Origin: an uncultured Eubacteriales bacterium
Lineage (GTDB): Bacteria > Bacillota > Clostridia > Christensenellales > Aristaeellaceae
DNA length: 64,000 nt
Assembly: GCA_902765735.1 (NCBI GenBank)
Contig: CACXBB010000013.1
Coordinates: 1-64,000 of the forward strand
Direction: 5' to 3'
Shown here: one piece after another, positions 1 through 8,102 of the stretch
Position numbering within the stretch: the stretch's first letter is position 1
Layout: each line of letters starts with the position of its first letter
Program-made: the position numbers and the translations under genes
The notes under the pieces: generated by a model
What the model was told of the DNA's origin: nothing
The model's input: the letters and a program-made list of their open reading frames with translations, nothing else
The model's database searches: none

Positions 1-2
1 GG

Positions 3-98
3 AGTAGCGGCGGTGCGTACAAGTCAAGGGAAATCAACGCAGAAATGCAGCCAAAGACGCCGAAAATGCGCTTCAGGCATTTTAGAAACACACTCTAA
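3..98 (+). CDS. possible C-terminal end of a gene upstream of pilT
   Basis: An open frame enters from the left edge and stops at TAA 96-98, giving about 31 basic residues that end in RFRHFRNTL. It lies 24 bases before pilT in the same direction, so it could be the tail of the preceding pilus gene. The tail does not look like the end of PilB. A second frame is also open to position 123, so this call is weak. Confidence 0.25.
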   Translation, partial: SSGGAYKSREINAEMQPKTPKMRFRHFRNTL

Positions 99-122
99 TT
101 CCATCGACAGGAGGGTATCAAT

Positions 123-1163
123 ATGACGATCGAACAGTTAGTGGTTAAGGCACGGCAGGACGGCGCGTCCGACATCCATCTGATCTACGGCCTCCCGCCC
201 AAGTACCGCAAGAGCGGCCAGCTTGAGGATATGACGAGCGAGCCCCTGAGCGCCCGCGACTGTGACCTGATCTGCCGGGAGCTGGCGAAGGACAACTACG
301 ACGAGTACGTGCGCACCGGCGAGTTGGACTCCGCAGACACCTTCGGGGGCAACCGCTGCCGTATCCATATCTTCCGCCAGCAGGGCAAGCCCTCGGTGGC
401 GCTGCGCCTGCTGTCCGACCGCATCCCGAAGCTGGACTCGCTGGGCCTGCCCCCGGCCGCCATGAAGCTGCCGGACCTGCACAAGGGCATCGTGCTGGTC
501 ACCGGCGAGACCGGCTCCGGCAAATCCACCACCCTCGCGGCGCTGATCGATTTCATCAACCACACCAGAAAGTGCCACATCGTCACCCTGGAGGACCCGG
601 TGGAGTACCTCTACACGCCGGACAAGGCCGCCATCAACCAGCGCGAGGTGGGCAAGGACACCATGAGCTTCGCCTCCGGCCTGCGCGCCAGCCTGCGCGA
701 GGACCCCAACGTGATACTCATCGGCGAGATGCGCGACAAGGAGACCATCGAGACCGCCATCACCGCCGCCGAGACCGGCCATCTGGTGTTCGGCACGCTG
801 CACACCGGCTCCGCCTCCGACGCCGTGGACCGCATCGTGCAGGTGTTCCCGGAGGGCATGCAGACCCAGATCCGCCTGCAGCTGTCCATGTGCCTGCAGG
901 CCGTGGTGACCCAGCAGCTGGTGCCGAAGAAGGGCGGCGGCCGCGCGCTGGCCTGCGAGATGATGGTGGTCACCGACGCCATCCGCAACCTGATCCGCAA
1001 CGGCAACACCCCCCAGATCGCCAACGCCGTGGCCACCAGCGCCGCCATCGGCGGCCAGACCATGGACCAGGCCCTCTGCCGCCTGGTGCGGTCCGGTCAG
1101 ATCACCAAGGACAACGCGCTGCACTATGCGCATGAGACGGATTATGTGAAGAAGAACGCATAG
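123..1163 (+). CDS. pilT: type IV pilus retraction ATPase PilT
   Basis: This 346-residue protein is a PilT-family hexameric cytoplasmic ATPase, which in known systems depolymerises the pilus and drives twitching motility. The Walker A loop GETGSGKST is near residue 130, the Walker B region VILIGEMRD near 200 and the His box FGTLHT near 225. A PilT-type AIRNLIR motif is near 289, where retraction ATPases carry AIRNLIRE; this favours PilT over the extension ATPase PilB, as does the absence of a long N-terminal domain. The start follows a GGAGGG Shine-Dalgarno. It is the first complete gene of the pilus cluster and pilC follows after 26 bases. No pilB is seen, so the extension motor is probably encoded upstream of the window. 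Confidence 0.95.
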   Translation: MTIEQLVVKARQDGASDIHLIYGLPPKYRKSGQLEDMTSEPLSARDCDLICRELAKDNYDEYVRTGELDSADTFGGNRCRIHIFRQQGKPSVALRLLSDRIPKLDSLGLPPAAMKLPDLHKGIVLVTGETGSGKSTTLAALIDFINHTRKCHIVTLEDPVEYLYTPDKAAINQREVGKDTMSFASGLRASLREDPNVILIGEMRDKETIETAITAAETGHLVFGTLHTGSASDAVDRIVQVFPEGMQTQIRLQLSMCLQAVVTQQLVPKKGGGRALACEMMVVTDAIRNLIRNGNTPQIANAVATSAAIGGQTMDQALCRLVRSGQITKDNALHYAHETDYVKKNA

Positions 1164-1189
1164 ACATCATCGTTTTAGGAGCGACATCC

Positions 1190-2410
1190 ATGCCTACCTA
1201 TAAATATTCCGCCATGTCGAGGGACGGCAAGAAGGTCTCCGGCGTGATCGAGGGCTTCAACCAGCTCGACGCAGTGTCGAAGATCAAGGATTCCTTTTCC
1301 GTCGTGCTGCAGATCAGCGAGGTGAAGGAAAAGGGCAAGGCCGCCCAGTTTCTGAGCCTCGAAGTCGGCGGAAACAAGCTCAACGACAAGGCGTTCACGC
1401 TGATGTGCAGTCAGTTTTCCGTCATACTCCGCGCGGGCATCCCCATCACCCGCACGGTGGAGCTGATCGCGGACAAAATGACGGACAAGCCCTTAAAGCG
1501 CATACTGGAGCAGGTGGCCAAGGATGTGGAGTCGGGCCGGTCGCTGTCGGTCAGCTTCGCGGAGCGCGGCAAAAAGCTCTTTCCCATCACCTTCCTCGAG
1601 ACCATCCACGCCGGCGAGGAGGCCGGCACGCTGGATACCGCCTTTGACTCCATCAGCAAGCACTACACCAAGCAGAGCAAGATGAAGGGCAAGGTCAAGG
1701 GCGCGCTGATCTATCCCGCGTTCGTGCTGGTGGTCGCCATCATCGTGGTCATCGTGCTGATGGTGAAGGTGGTGCCCACGTTCACCGCCATATTCGATGA
1801 GTACGACGCCGAGCTGCCCCTGCCGACCCAGATGCTGATCGCCATGTCCGACTTCTTCCAAAGATACTGGATCGTGATGCTGGGCGTCCTGGCGGCGGTG
1901 CTGCTGGGCATCAAGCTCTACGGCAACACCGAGACGGGCCGGCTCAAGCTGGCCCAGCTGCAGCTCAAGCTGCCGGTGCTGGGGAACATCGCCAACTTAA
2001 ACGGCGCCAGCCAGTTCGCCAACACCATGGCGATGATGCTCAACGCCGGCCTGCCCATGACCAAGTCGGTCACCATCACCAGCCGCGTGATGGACAACTA
2101 CTATTTCAGCCAGGAGGTGGGCAAGTGCTCCTCCAAGCTGGAGGAGGGCCAGACCCTGGGGCGCAGCCTGAAGGACGCCAACTGTCTGCCGGCGATCCTG
2201 GTGGACATGACCGCCGTGGGCGAGGACAGCGGCGAACTGGCCAGCACCCTGGGCATGACCGCCGAATACTACGATTCGGAGCTGGAGCAGGCCATCGCCG
2301 ACGCCCTGGCAAAGCTGGAGCCTTCGATACTGGTGTTCCTGGCGGGCTTCGCCGGGTTCATCGTCGTCGCCATCTACATGGCCATGTTCGGCATGTACTC
2401 GGCGATGTAA
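1190..2410 (+). CDS. pilC: type IV pilus inner-membrane platform protein PilC
   Basis: This 406-residue protein belongs to the PilC/GspF family, the membrane platform that couples the pilus ATPases to pilin assembly. It opens with the family's usual short beta-rich start (PTYKYSAMSRDGKKVSG) and has the two duplicated cytoplasmic T2SSF domains, roughly residues 65-190 and 270-390. Hydrophobic segments are near 172-195, 224-245 and 375-400. The conserved acidic patches AGEEAGTLD and VGEDSGEL occupy equivalent places in the two halves. Length and layout are typical. A pilin-like gene starts five bases after its stop, so the two are almost certainly co-transcribed. Confidence 0.94.
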   Translation: MPTYKYSAMSRDGKKVSGVIEGFNQLDAVSKIKDSFSVVLQISEVKEKGKAAQFLSLEVGGNKLNDKAFTLMCSQFSVILRAGIPITRTVELIADKMTDKPLKRILEQVAKDVESGRSLSVSFAERGKKLFPITFLETIHAGEEAGTLDTAFDSISKHYTKQSKMKGKVKGALIYPAFVLVVAIIVVIVLMVKVVPTFTAIFDEYDAELPLPTQMLIAMSDFFQRYWIVMLGVLAAVLLGIKLYGNTETGRLKLAQLQLKLPVLGNIANLNGASQFANTMAMMLNAGLPMTKSVTITSRVMDNYYFSQEVGKCSSKLEEGQTLGRSLKDANCLPAILVDMTAVGEDSGELASTLGMTAEYYDSELEQAIADALAKLEPSILVFLAGFAGFIVVAIYMAMFGMYSAM

Positions 2411-2415
2411 CAGAT

Positions 2416-3126
2416 ATGAACAGGAAGCGTATAGACATGGGGAACAGGGGGGGCGTCAATCGCCTGGTGGCAATACTGCTGGTGCTCATCGCCGTCATGC
2501 TGGTGCTCATCGCCATACCAAGCTACCGGGTCTTTCAGTATCGTGCCCAGAAGACCAGCTGTGAGCAGGCGATGAAGTCCGCCAGGGACGGCCTGATCAT
2601 CGAATATCTGTCCCGCTGGGATGAAGGGTCTGTGGAGGATGCCATACGGACCCTGGATCAGGTGTTGCCCGAACGGCCCAACATCTGCCCCGCCGGCGGT
2701 ACCGTGTATCTGATCAAAAACAGCCTGGGCATCTTTGAGCCCGTGTGCGGCCTGCATGACGACGACCGCCGCCTGCGCTGCCGCCTGAACGCCTCCCGGG
2801 CCATGGAGCTGCTGGGCACGCAGCTCATCAAGATCCGCAAGTCCGGCGGCGAGGCGCCGGAATCCGTGGAGATCACCCTGAACAGCCGGAAGCTGGAGTG
2901 CACGCGCGTCCGGGAGAAGCTGGAGCTTCGGCGCGGCACCGCCACCACCAACGGCTACAAGGGCGTCGTGGCCTTCTATGGCCTGGAGGGGGACGGCAGA
3001 CTCAGGACCGGCAAGGTCAAGAAGGGCGAAATCTGCTATTTCGTCTATGCCGACGAGGATAACGCCGCCGTATGGATGGCCGACGACGGCTGGACGGGGA
3101 GCGCCTACCAGGGAATCAACGAATAG
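2416..3126 (+). CDS. divergent type IV pilin-like protein
   Basis: The ATG at 2416, five bases after the pilC stop, gives 236 residues; an in-frame upstream extension overlaps pilC and is rejected. The N-terminus has a basic leader, a GG pair at residues 12-13 and one long hydrophobic helix ending in AIPSYRVFQYRAQ, where type IV pilins have AIPxYxxY. The usual FTLIE after the cleavage Gly is missing: VNRLV follows, so the conserved Glu5 is absent. A soluble domain with four Cys follows. Position in the pilus operon next to pilD supports a pilin or minor pilin. Whether PilD can process it is unknown. It could also be a non-processed accessory protein. Confidence 0.7.
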   Translation: MNRKRIDMGNRGGVNRLVAILLVLIAVMLVLIAIPSYRVFQYRAQKTSCEQAMKSARDGLIIEYLSRWDEGSVEDAIRTLDQVLPERPNICPAGGTVYLIKNSLGIFEPVCGLHDDDRRLRCRLNASRAMELLGTQLIKIRKSGGEAPESVEITLNSRKLECTRVREKLELRRGTATTNGYKGVVAFYGLEGDGRLRTGKVKKGEICYFVYADEDNAAVWMADDGWTGSAYQGINE

Positions 3127-3151
3127 TGACATCCACAAATGTCACTTTTTT
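3125..3151 (+). terminator. intrinsic terminator after the pilin gene
   Basis: AGTGACAT and ATGTCACT form an 8-bp stem around the loop CCACAA, followed by a run of five to six T. The stem begins inside the TAG stop of the pilin-like gene. It would end the pilT-pilC-pilin transcript and separate it from pilD. Confidence 0.85.
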
Positions 3152-3177
3152 GTTAAAAATTATGACAATTTGTTTAC

Positions 3178-3204
3178 TTGACAGTTTCGATCGTGTGAGA
3201 TAAA
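3178..3204 (+). promoter_or_regulatory. possible promoter for pilD
   Basis: TTGACA at 3178-3183 is followed 15 bases later by GATAAA. Another -10 candidate (TATAAA, 3206) is too far away. The position between a terminator and pilD favours a promoter, but the spacing is poor. Confidence 0.4.
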
Positions 3205-3261
3205 GTATAAAAAGCAGGGGTATGTTCCCTGTTCCCTGGTTTGACGGGAGGGAGCAAACGG

Positions 3262-4056
3262 ATGTCCATCTATGATTACCGGCCCGTTCTGATCTTCTGC
3301 GTCGCGGTGGCGGCGGTGTTGGGCGCGGTATGCGGCTCCTTTCTGAACTGCGCGGCCTGGCGCATCGTGCGGGGCGAACCGTTCGTGAACGGGCGAAGCC
3401 ACTGTCCCGCCTGCGGCCATCCGCTGGGCGCGGCGGAGCTGATCCCGGTGGTGAGCTGGGTCATACAGCGGGGCAAATGCAAGTGGTGCGGGGAGAGAAT
3501 CTCCGCCCGCTATCCGCTCACGGAGCTGTGCTTTTCGCTCATCACGGTGCTGTGCCTTCTGCGCTTTGACCTGACACCGCTGTGCCTTCGGAACTTCCTG
3601 TTCCTGGGCTGCCTGTTTCTTTTGACGCTGACGGACCTGGAGGCCATGATCATCCCCGACGGCTGCCACGTCGCCGCGGTGCTGATCTGGCTAATGGCGC
3701 TGCCCTTTGTGTTTACCGGCTGGGGGGATGTGGCCCGCAGCGTGGCCGCGGGGCTTGCATTCGGCGGCGGCCTGCTGGGCGTGTCCCTGGTGATGGACAG
3801 GCTCATGGGCCGGGATACCCTGGGCGGCGGCGACATCAAGCTGTTCGCCGTGGTGGGGCTGTACCTGGGGTTCGTGGGCACGCTGTTTGCGCTGGTGATC
3901 GCCTGCGTGGTCGGGCTGCTGCTTCAGTTTGCGCTGAAGCGGGGCCGGGAGGACGCGGCGTTTCCCTTCGGCCCGTCCATCGCGCTGGCTGCGGGGCTGA
4001 TGCTGCTCTACGGCGGGCCGCTGGTGGACTGGTACAGGGGATTGTTGATAAGATAA
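3262..4056 (+). CDS. pilD: prepilin leader peptidase / N-methyltransferase PilD
   Basis: This is a 264-residue membrane aspartyl peptidase of the A24 family, which cleaves prepilin leaders and, in two-domain members, methylates the new N-terminus. The N-terminal cytoplasmic domain has the zinc tetrad CPAC and CKWC near residues 50-80, typical of bifunctional enzymes. The catalytic aspartates are in TDLEAMIIPD and in GGGDIKLF (the GxGD motif). About eight hydrophobic segments are visible. A TTG 21 bases upstream is in frame, but GGGAGGGA lies correctly before the ATG at 3262. pilM follows after 13 bases. Confidence 0.95.
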   Translation: MSIYDYRPVLIFCVAVAAVLGAVCGSFLNCAAWRIVRGEPFVNGRSHCPACGHPLGAAELIPVVSWVIQRGKCKWCGERISARYPLTELCFSLITVLCLLRFDLTPLCLRNFLFLGCLFLLTLTDLEAMIIPDGCHVAAVLIWLMALPFVFTGWGDVARSVAAGLAFGGGLLGVSLVMDRLMGRDTLGGGDIKLFAVVGLYLGFVGTLFALVIACVVGLLLQFALKRGREDAAFPFGPSIALAAGLMLLYGGPLVDWYRGLLIR

Positions 4057-4069
4057 ACGAGGTATTGCA

Positions 4070-5104
4070 ATGGCAAAGACGATTCTTGGTGTCGATATCG
4101 GACACGATCAACTGAAGCTGGCGCTGGTCAGGGGCGAACGTGTGCTCAAGACGGCGTCCGCGCCGATGCCGGAGAATCTGCTGCGGGACGGGCGCGTCAC
4201 GTCCCGGGAATCGATGGCGGAGCTGATACGCGCGACGATGAAGGAGTATGGCATTCGCGCCGGGCGGGCGGCCTTTGTGTTGCCCAGCGAGACCGTTTTC
4301 ATCAAGAACATCACCATGCCCCTGATGACCGTCGAGCAATTGGAGTACAACCTTCCCTTTGAGTTCAACGACTACATCACCGGCGAATTGAAGGACTACG
4401 TGTTCGACTACGCGGTGATATCCAACCCCGAGGCGCAGGGCGCCGCCGACGCGAAGGCCGAGGACGAGGGCGAGGCCGAGGCCCCCGAAACCACCATGGA
4501 GCTGATGGCGGTGGGCACGACCCGCGAGGTGCTGGAGGACGTGCAGGTCATCGCCCGCAAGTCGGGCATGCGCCTGGCGGTCACGGCCCCGGCGGTGTCG
4601 GCCTACATCGCGCTTCTGCGCGCGCGCCGGAATGATATGGGCGTTCCCTCGGAGGAGTACGCCATACTGGATCTGGGCTACAAGGAGATCCGCATGTACA
4701 TGTTCAAGGGGGACCGGCATGTGGCGACCCGCGTGCTGGAGATCGGCATGTCCAGCCTGGACGGCGTGATAGAGGAGGCCTTCGGCGTGGATATGCACCT
4801 GGCCCACACCTACCTGATGACCAACTATGAAAACTGTCATTACAGGGAGGAGTGCATGGCGGCCTATGAAAACATCGCCGTGGAGCTGATGCGCGCGCTG
4901 AACTTCTACCGCTTCAGCAATCCCAGCAGCACCCTGAGCGACATGTGGTTCTGCGGCGGCGGCGCGGTGATACAGCCCCTGGCGGTGACCATCGGCGAAA
5001 TGCTGAATATCCAGCTGCATTCCGCCGACGAACTGGTGCTCGACGGCGAGATGATCGAGGAATGCAACAGCTTTGTGCAGGCGATCGGCATCGCGATGGG
5101 CTGA
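4070..5104 (+). CDS. pilM: type IV pilus assembly protein PilM (actin-like)
   Basis: This 344-residue cytoplasmic protein is PilM, an actin/FtsA-fold protein that binds the cytoplasmic tail of PilN and links the motor to the membrane subcomplex. The N-terminal phosphate-1 strand reads LGVDIGHDQLKLAL, and an FtsA-like stretch AILDLGYKEIRMYMF lies near residue 200. The C-terminal MWFCGGGAVIQPLA resembles the adenosine motif. An acidic insertion rich in Ala, Asp and Glu lies near residues 125-145. Length matches the family. It sits directly before pilN-like and pilO-like genes, the conserved PilMNO order. Confidence 0.9.
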   Translation: MAKTILGVDIGHDQLKLALVRGERVLKTASAPMPENLLRDGRVTSRESMAELIRATMKEYGIRAGRAAFVLPSETVFIKNITMPLMTVEQLEYNLPFEFNDYITGELKDYVFDYAVISNPEAQGAADAKAEDEGEAEAPETTMELMAVGTTREVLEDVQVIARKSGMRLAVTAPAVSAYIALLRARRNDMGVPSEEYAILDLGYKEIRMYMFKGDRHVATRVLEIGMSSLDGVIEEAFGVDMHLAHTYLMTNYENCHYREECMAAYENIAVELMRALNFYRFSNPSSTLSDMWFCGGGAVIQPLAVTIGEMLNIQLHSADELVLDGEMIEECNSFVQAIGIAMG

Positions 5105-5120
5105 GTTTGGAGGTAAAAAA

Positions 5121-6032
5121 GTGGCAGCATTGAAGCAACGTCCGGCAAAAGGCAAGCGCCCGCCCAAAAAGGGTCTCCGAGGCCGCATGCCGGTGAAACG
5201 CTCGATCAACCTGGTGCTGATCGACGAAAAAAAGATCAAACCCATGAAGGCGCTTCCAGCCGTACTGCTGGTCATCGTTCTCGCGGCGGCGTTCAGCAAG
5301 TTCATGGTGATGGACCGCCTGATGGCCATGTCCAATGCCTCGGGTAAGGTGACCAGCATCCAGTCGTCGCTGACGCAGGCCACGGAGGCCCTGAAGCAGT
5401 ATGAGGGCGTGGAGGACACCTATGCCCACATGACCTATAAGGACATGACCGCGGAGGAGCTCGGCCGCGTGGACCGCGTGAAGGTGCTGGAGATGGTGTC
5501 GGAGTACCTCTCCGACAGCAGCGCCCGGACCTGGAGCCTCTCCGGGAACATGCTGGTCGTGGATGTCAGCGGAAAGACGCTGGAGAACCTGAACCAGCTG
5601 GCCCGGAGGATCGAGCAGAGCCCCATCGTGGACACCTGCGTGATCACCACGGCCCAGAAGGAGATGAGCAAGAGCAGCTCCCTCGGCCTGTCCTCCGGCC
5701 AGTCCCTGTCGCAGGCGCTGGAGAGGCGTCGGCAGGAGCTGGAGGGCGGCGCGTCGAATCCCGTGCTGTCGGCCATGTCCAGCGCGCTGTCGGCCCTGAA
5801 CCCCGAGACGGTGGTGGGGCGCTTTACGATCTACCTGTGCCAGCCGAAGGAGCCCGATCCGACCGCGACGCCCGAGGCGACCGCCGCGCCCGATCAGACG
5901 GAGGCGGGGGCGTCGCCCGCGGATGAGGCCGGGCAGGAGGGCCAGTCCGGCGCGCCGGAGCAGACGGGGGTCAAAAAGCCCGCGCGGTCGTCCCGCGCCG
6001 CATCTGTACCGGAGGAGGTGAGCGCGCCGTGA
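5121..6032 (+). CDS. pilN: PilN-like pilus assembly membrane protein
   Basis: A GTG at 5121, preceded by TTTGGAGG, gives 303 residues. The N-terminus is basic and contains KRSINLVLIDEKK, comparable to the conserved INLLP-type tail with which PilN binds PilM. One transmembrane helix (about residues 48-68) is followed by a coiled-coil stretch and a periplasmic-type domain with a ferredoxin-like feel (residues 110-180). The last 70 residues are low-complexity Pro/Ala/Glu/Thr, which is not usual for PilN and may cross the cell wall. Assignment rests on order (pilM before, pilO-like after, 4-base overlap) and topology more than on sequence identity. Confidence 0.75.
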   Translation: MAALKQRPAKGKRPPKKGLRGRMPVKRSINLVLIDEKKIKPMKALPAVLLVIVLAAAFSKFMVMDRLMAMSNASGKVTSIQSSLTQATEALKQYEGVEDTYAHMTYKDMTAEELGRVDRVKVLEMVSEYLSDSSARTWSLSGNMLVVDVSGKTLENLNQLARRIEQSPIVDTCVITTAQKEMSKSSSLGLSSGQSLSQALERRRQELEGGASNPVLSAMSSALSALNPETVVGRFTIYLCQPKEPDPTATPEATAAPDQTEAGASPADEAGQEGQSGAPEQTGVKKPARSSRAASVPEEVSAP

Positions 6033-6616
6033 AGATACTGAGCCGTGAATTTACCATCGGCGAAAAGATACTGATACTGGTGCTGGTGCTGATATTGCTT
6101 GGACTGATGTACTATTACTTCGTGGATATGCCGGTGCGCAACGCCATCATGTCCGACCAGGCGGAGCTCGACACGCTTCAGTCCGAGCTGGACGCCGTGC
6201 AGAATCGGCTGTCCTATCTCACCGGCATCCGCAAAAACCTGGATGATCTTCAGGGGGATAACAAGCACCTGGGCTGGATGGGCAGCTACAACAACAGCGA
6301 GGCCGAGGTGCGCTTTTTGAACGACGTGCTGGCGAGCACCATGAAGTACAACATCAACTTCGCCAACGTCACCCGCGACGGCAACCAGATCCGCCGGAAC
6401 TTTTCCCTGCGCTTTCAGACGGCGAACTACCCCGAGGCGCAGGATGTGATCACCCGGCTGCTGCAGGGGGAGAACCGTTGCCTGATGGGGGATATGAAGT
6501 GCAGCGTCGATCAGAACGGATCCGTCACCATCGACGCCACCGCCACCTTCTATGAGACGATGGTGGACGGCGTGGCGGACGCCGTGCTGCCCAGCGACAG
6601 CGCCAAGACGAAGTGA
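6029..6616 (+). CDS. pilO: PilO-like pilus assembly membrane protein
   Basis: The GTG at 6029 overlaps the pilN-like stop by four bases and follows GGAGGAGG, indicating translational coupling. The 195-residue product has a short cytoplasmic tail, one transmembrane helix (about residues 13-33), a coiled coil (residues 40-80) and a small alpha/beta domain. This is the PilO plan: PilN and PilO form a heterodimer that surrounds the machine. Sequence identity to described PilO proteins cannot be judged here. It is the last gene of the pilus operon; a hairpin follows. Confidence 0.75.
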   Translation: MKILSREFTIGEKILILVLVLILLGLMYYYFVDMPVRNAIMSDQAELDTLQSELDAVQNRLSYLTGIRKNLDDLQGDNKHLGWMGSYNNSEAEVRFLNDVLASTMKYNINFANVTRDGNQIRRNFSLRFQTANYPEAQDVITRLLQGENRCLMGDMKCSVDQNGSVTIDATATFYETMVDGVADAVLPSDSAKTK

Positions 6617-6623
6617 CGACATG

Positions 6624-6664
6624 CCGCCGGGGAAACCGGATATGCGGTTTTCCCGGCGGATTCT
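6624..6664 (+). terminator. hairpin after the pilus operon
   Basis: A 15-base arm beginning CCGCCGGGG pairs with CGGTTTTCCCGGCGG across the loop GATATG. Only a weak T-rich stretch (ATTCTTGTG) follows, so termination may be partial. Confidence 0.65.
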
Positions 6665-6706
6665 TGTGTACATACCTCGGGCGGATTTCAATGACATATT
6701 TATAAC

Positions 6707-6735
6707 TTGATTAATCATATCAATAAGTGTATAAT
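6707..6735 (+). promoter_or_regulatory. promoter of the exonuclease gene
   Basis: TTGATT and TATAAT are separated by 17 bases, about 75 bases before the chosen start of the exonuclease gene. Confidence 0.75.
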
Positions 6736-6811
6736 AGAAGAAGTTATGCGATTACGTGCGGCGGAACGGCCGTCATAGCAATACAATGTGAGATTCGGAG
6801 CAAGCGCCGTG

Positions 6812-7411
6812 ATGAGTTTTTTCAGGAATCTGTTCAAAAAGCCGGACAAGTGGATCGCCGTGGACGTGGAGCTGGACGGCATGCACCCCAGCCACATCAT
6901 ACAGCTTTCCTATCTGGTGATCGAGGGGCGCAGGATCAGGGGCAAGAACTTCTATTTTCCGGCGCGGGCCATCAACCGCTACGCCCGCAAGGTGCACGGC
7001 CTGAGCGTGGGCATGCTCAGGGACCTGTCCCAGGGGAAGGGCTTTGAGCACCACATGGACGAGATCTACCGGGACTTCGCCGACTGCAAGCTGATCATCG
7101 GCCACGATGTGGGGGGCGACATCAAGTACATCCGCCGGGAGTTCCAGCGCTACGGGCTGAAGCTGCCCAACTATCCCACCTTCTGCACCCTCAGACACTA
7201 CACCGAGGAGGCCCATATACCGCTGAAATCGAACCCCCGCGTGCTCAAGCCGCCGCGGCTGGAGGAGTTGTGCAACCACTTCGGGCTGACTCAGGAGTTC
7301 ATCGCCGGCCGTTGCCGCAAGTGGTACGGCGGGGGCGACCACTACCACGACGCCCGCTTCGACGCCGCCGCGGCCTATCTGTGCATGGTCGTGGGGGAGA
7401 GGATGGGGTGA
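6812..7411 (+). CDS. DnaQ-like DEDD 3'-5' exonuclease domain protein
   Basis: This 199-residue protein has the DnaQ/RNase T exonuclease fold. The Exo I motif is IAVDVELDG with Asp and Glu near residues 17-19. Exo II is GHDVGGDIKYI near 110 and Exo III is YHDARFDAAAAY near 180, of the DEDDh type with its catalytic His. It is a free-standing exonuclease rather than a Pol III epsilon subunit or a polymerase fusion. A GTG at 6788 is in frame but lacks a ribosome site; the ATG at 6812 has GGAG 11 bases upstream. Substrate (DNA or RNA) cannot be told. It has its own promoter and a strong terminator, so it is monocistronic. Confidence 0.85.
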   Translation: MSFFRNLFKKPDKWIAVDVELDGMHPSHIIQLSYLVIEGRRIRGKNFYFPARAINRYARKVHGLSVGMLRDLSQGKGFEHHMDEIYRDFADCKLIIGHDVGGDIKYIRREFQRYGLKLPNYPTFCTLRHYTEEAHIPLKSNPRVLKPPRLEELCNHFGLTQEFIAGRCRKWYGGGDHYHDARFDAAAAYLCMVVGERMG

Positions 7412-7446
7412 AAACAAACCACCGGCAAAGCCGGTGGTTTGTTTTA
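7411..7446. terminator. bidirectional terminator
   Basis: A 16-bp perfect stem (AAAACAAACCACCGGC with its complement) closes on AAA and is flanked by A-rich and T-rich ends. It can therefore serve both the exonuclease gene and the converging Nudix-like gene. A smaller palindrome of 7-bp units (GGGAGCA GGGACTA and complement) follows at 7448-7475. Confidence 0.9.
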
Positions 7447-7459
7447 TAGGGAGCAGGGA

Positions 7460-7897
7460 CTACTCCCTGCTCCCTTCTCCGGTGTTCTGCTTATAGATCG
7501 CGTAAGCGTTATCCAAAATCTCCTTGTCCCCCTCGTAGGTCAGCAGCTCCCGGGCCTTTTCCACGGGGTAGTAGTTGCCGTTTAAGAAGCCCTGCTCGTA
7601 GGAGATGTGAAAGGCGGGGTCCACGGCGCGCATGGCGAACCACTGTATGCGGTTGCTGATCTCGCGCCCGCGGCTCTCGGAGAAGAAATCATAGCGGGTG
7701 TTCCCGGCGATGCCGATGATCTCGGCATGGATGCCGGCCTCGTCCTCCACGCGCCACAGCGCCACGTCGTTGGAGCGGTTTTCGCTGCGTATGACGCCCT
7801 TGGGCATCACCCATTCGCCCCGATCGCTCATCAGCAGAAAGACACGATTGTCGCAGAATACGACGCCGCCCGCGCAGCTACGAATTGCGCCAGCCAT
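7460..7897 (-). CDS. Nudix-fold protein with a degenerate Nudix box
   Basis: The product is 145 residues from the ATG at 7897, which has GGAAGGTGAT upstream; an earlier start lacks one. The N-terminal strand pattern and WVMPKGVI are typical of Nudix hydrolases. The region that should be GX5EX7REUXEEXGU keeps the spacing, the last Glu and GI, but the first Glu is Asn, the Arg-Glu pair is Trp-Arg, and the first Glu of the EE pair is Asp. Metal binding is therefore probably weak or lost. It may bind rather than hydrolyse a nucleotide, or have changed chemistry. It is monocistronic with its own promoter. Confidence 0.75.
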   Translation of the reverse strand: MAGAIRSCAGGVVFCDNRVFLLMSDRGEWVMPKGVIRSENRSNDVALWRVEDEAGIHAEIIGIAGNTRYDFFSESRGREISNRIQWFAMRAVDPAFHISYEQGFLNGNYYPVEKARELLTYEGDKEILDNAYAIYKQNTGEGSRE

Positions 7898-7944
7898 ACG
7901 ATCACCTTCCCTTTTCAACCATGTAGCGTCCGTCGAATGCCACT

Positions 7945-7973
7945 ATGATAGCACAAAACCCGGTAAATTGCAA
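7945..7973 (-). promoter_or_regulatory. promoter of the Nudix-like gene
   Basis: On the minus strand TTGCAA and TATCAT are separated by 17 bases, about 50 bases before the gene start. Confidence 0.65.
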
Positions 7974-8034
7974 ATACAAATGCTGGGGACGGGCGGGATC
8001 GCCACATCTTTTTTGCTCTGACTGCAACACAGTC

Positions 8035-8064
8035 TTTACAAATGGCGAGGGAATGTGTTATAAT
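8035..8064 (+). promoter_or_regulatory. promoter of the ABC / partner-switching operon
   Basis: TTTACA and TATAAT are separated by 18 bases, ending 38 bases before the binding-protein ATG, which has a strong AGGAGG. Confidence 0.75.
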
Positions 8065-8102
8065 GGTTGAGGTAACAAATTAGACCGATAGGAGGTACTC
8101 CC

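Noticed and set aside
2125..2415. N-terminal extension of the pilin-like gene into pilC
   Set aside because: It would overlap pilC by nearly 300 bases in another frame; the ATG at 2416 has the right position and gives a pilin-like helix at the N-terminus.
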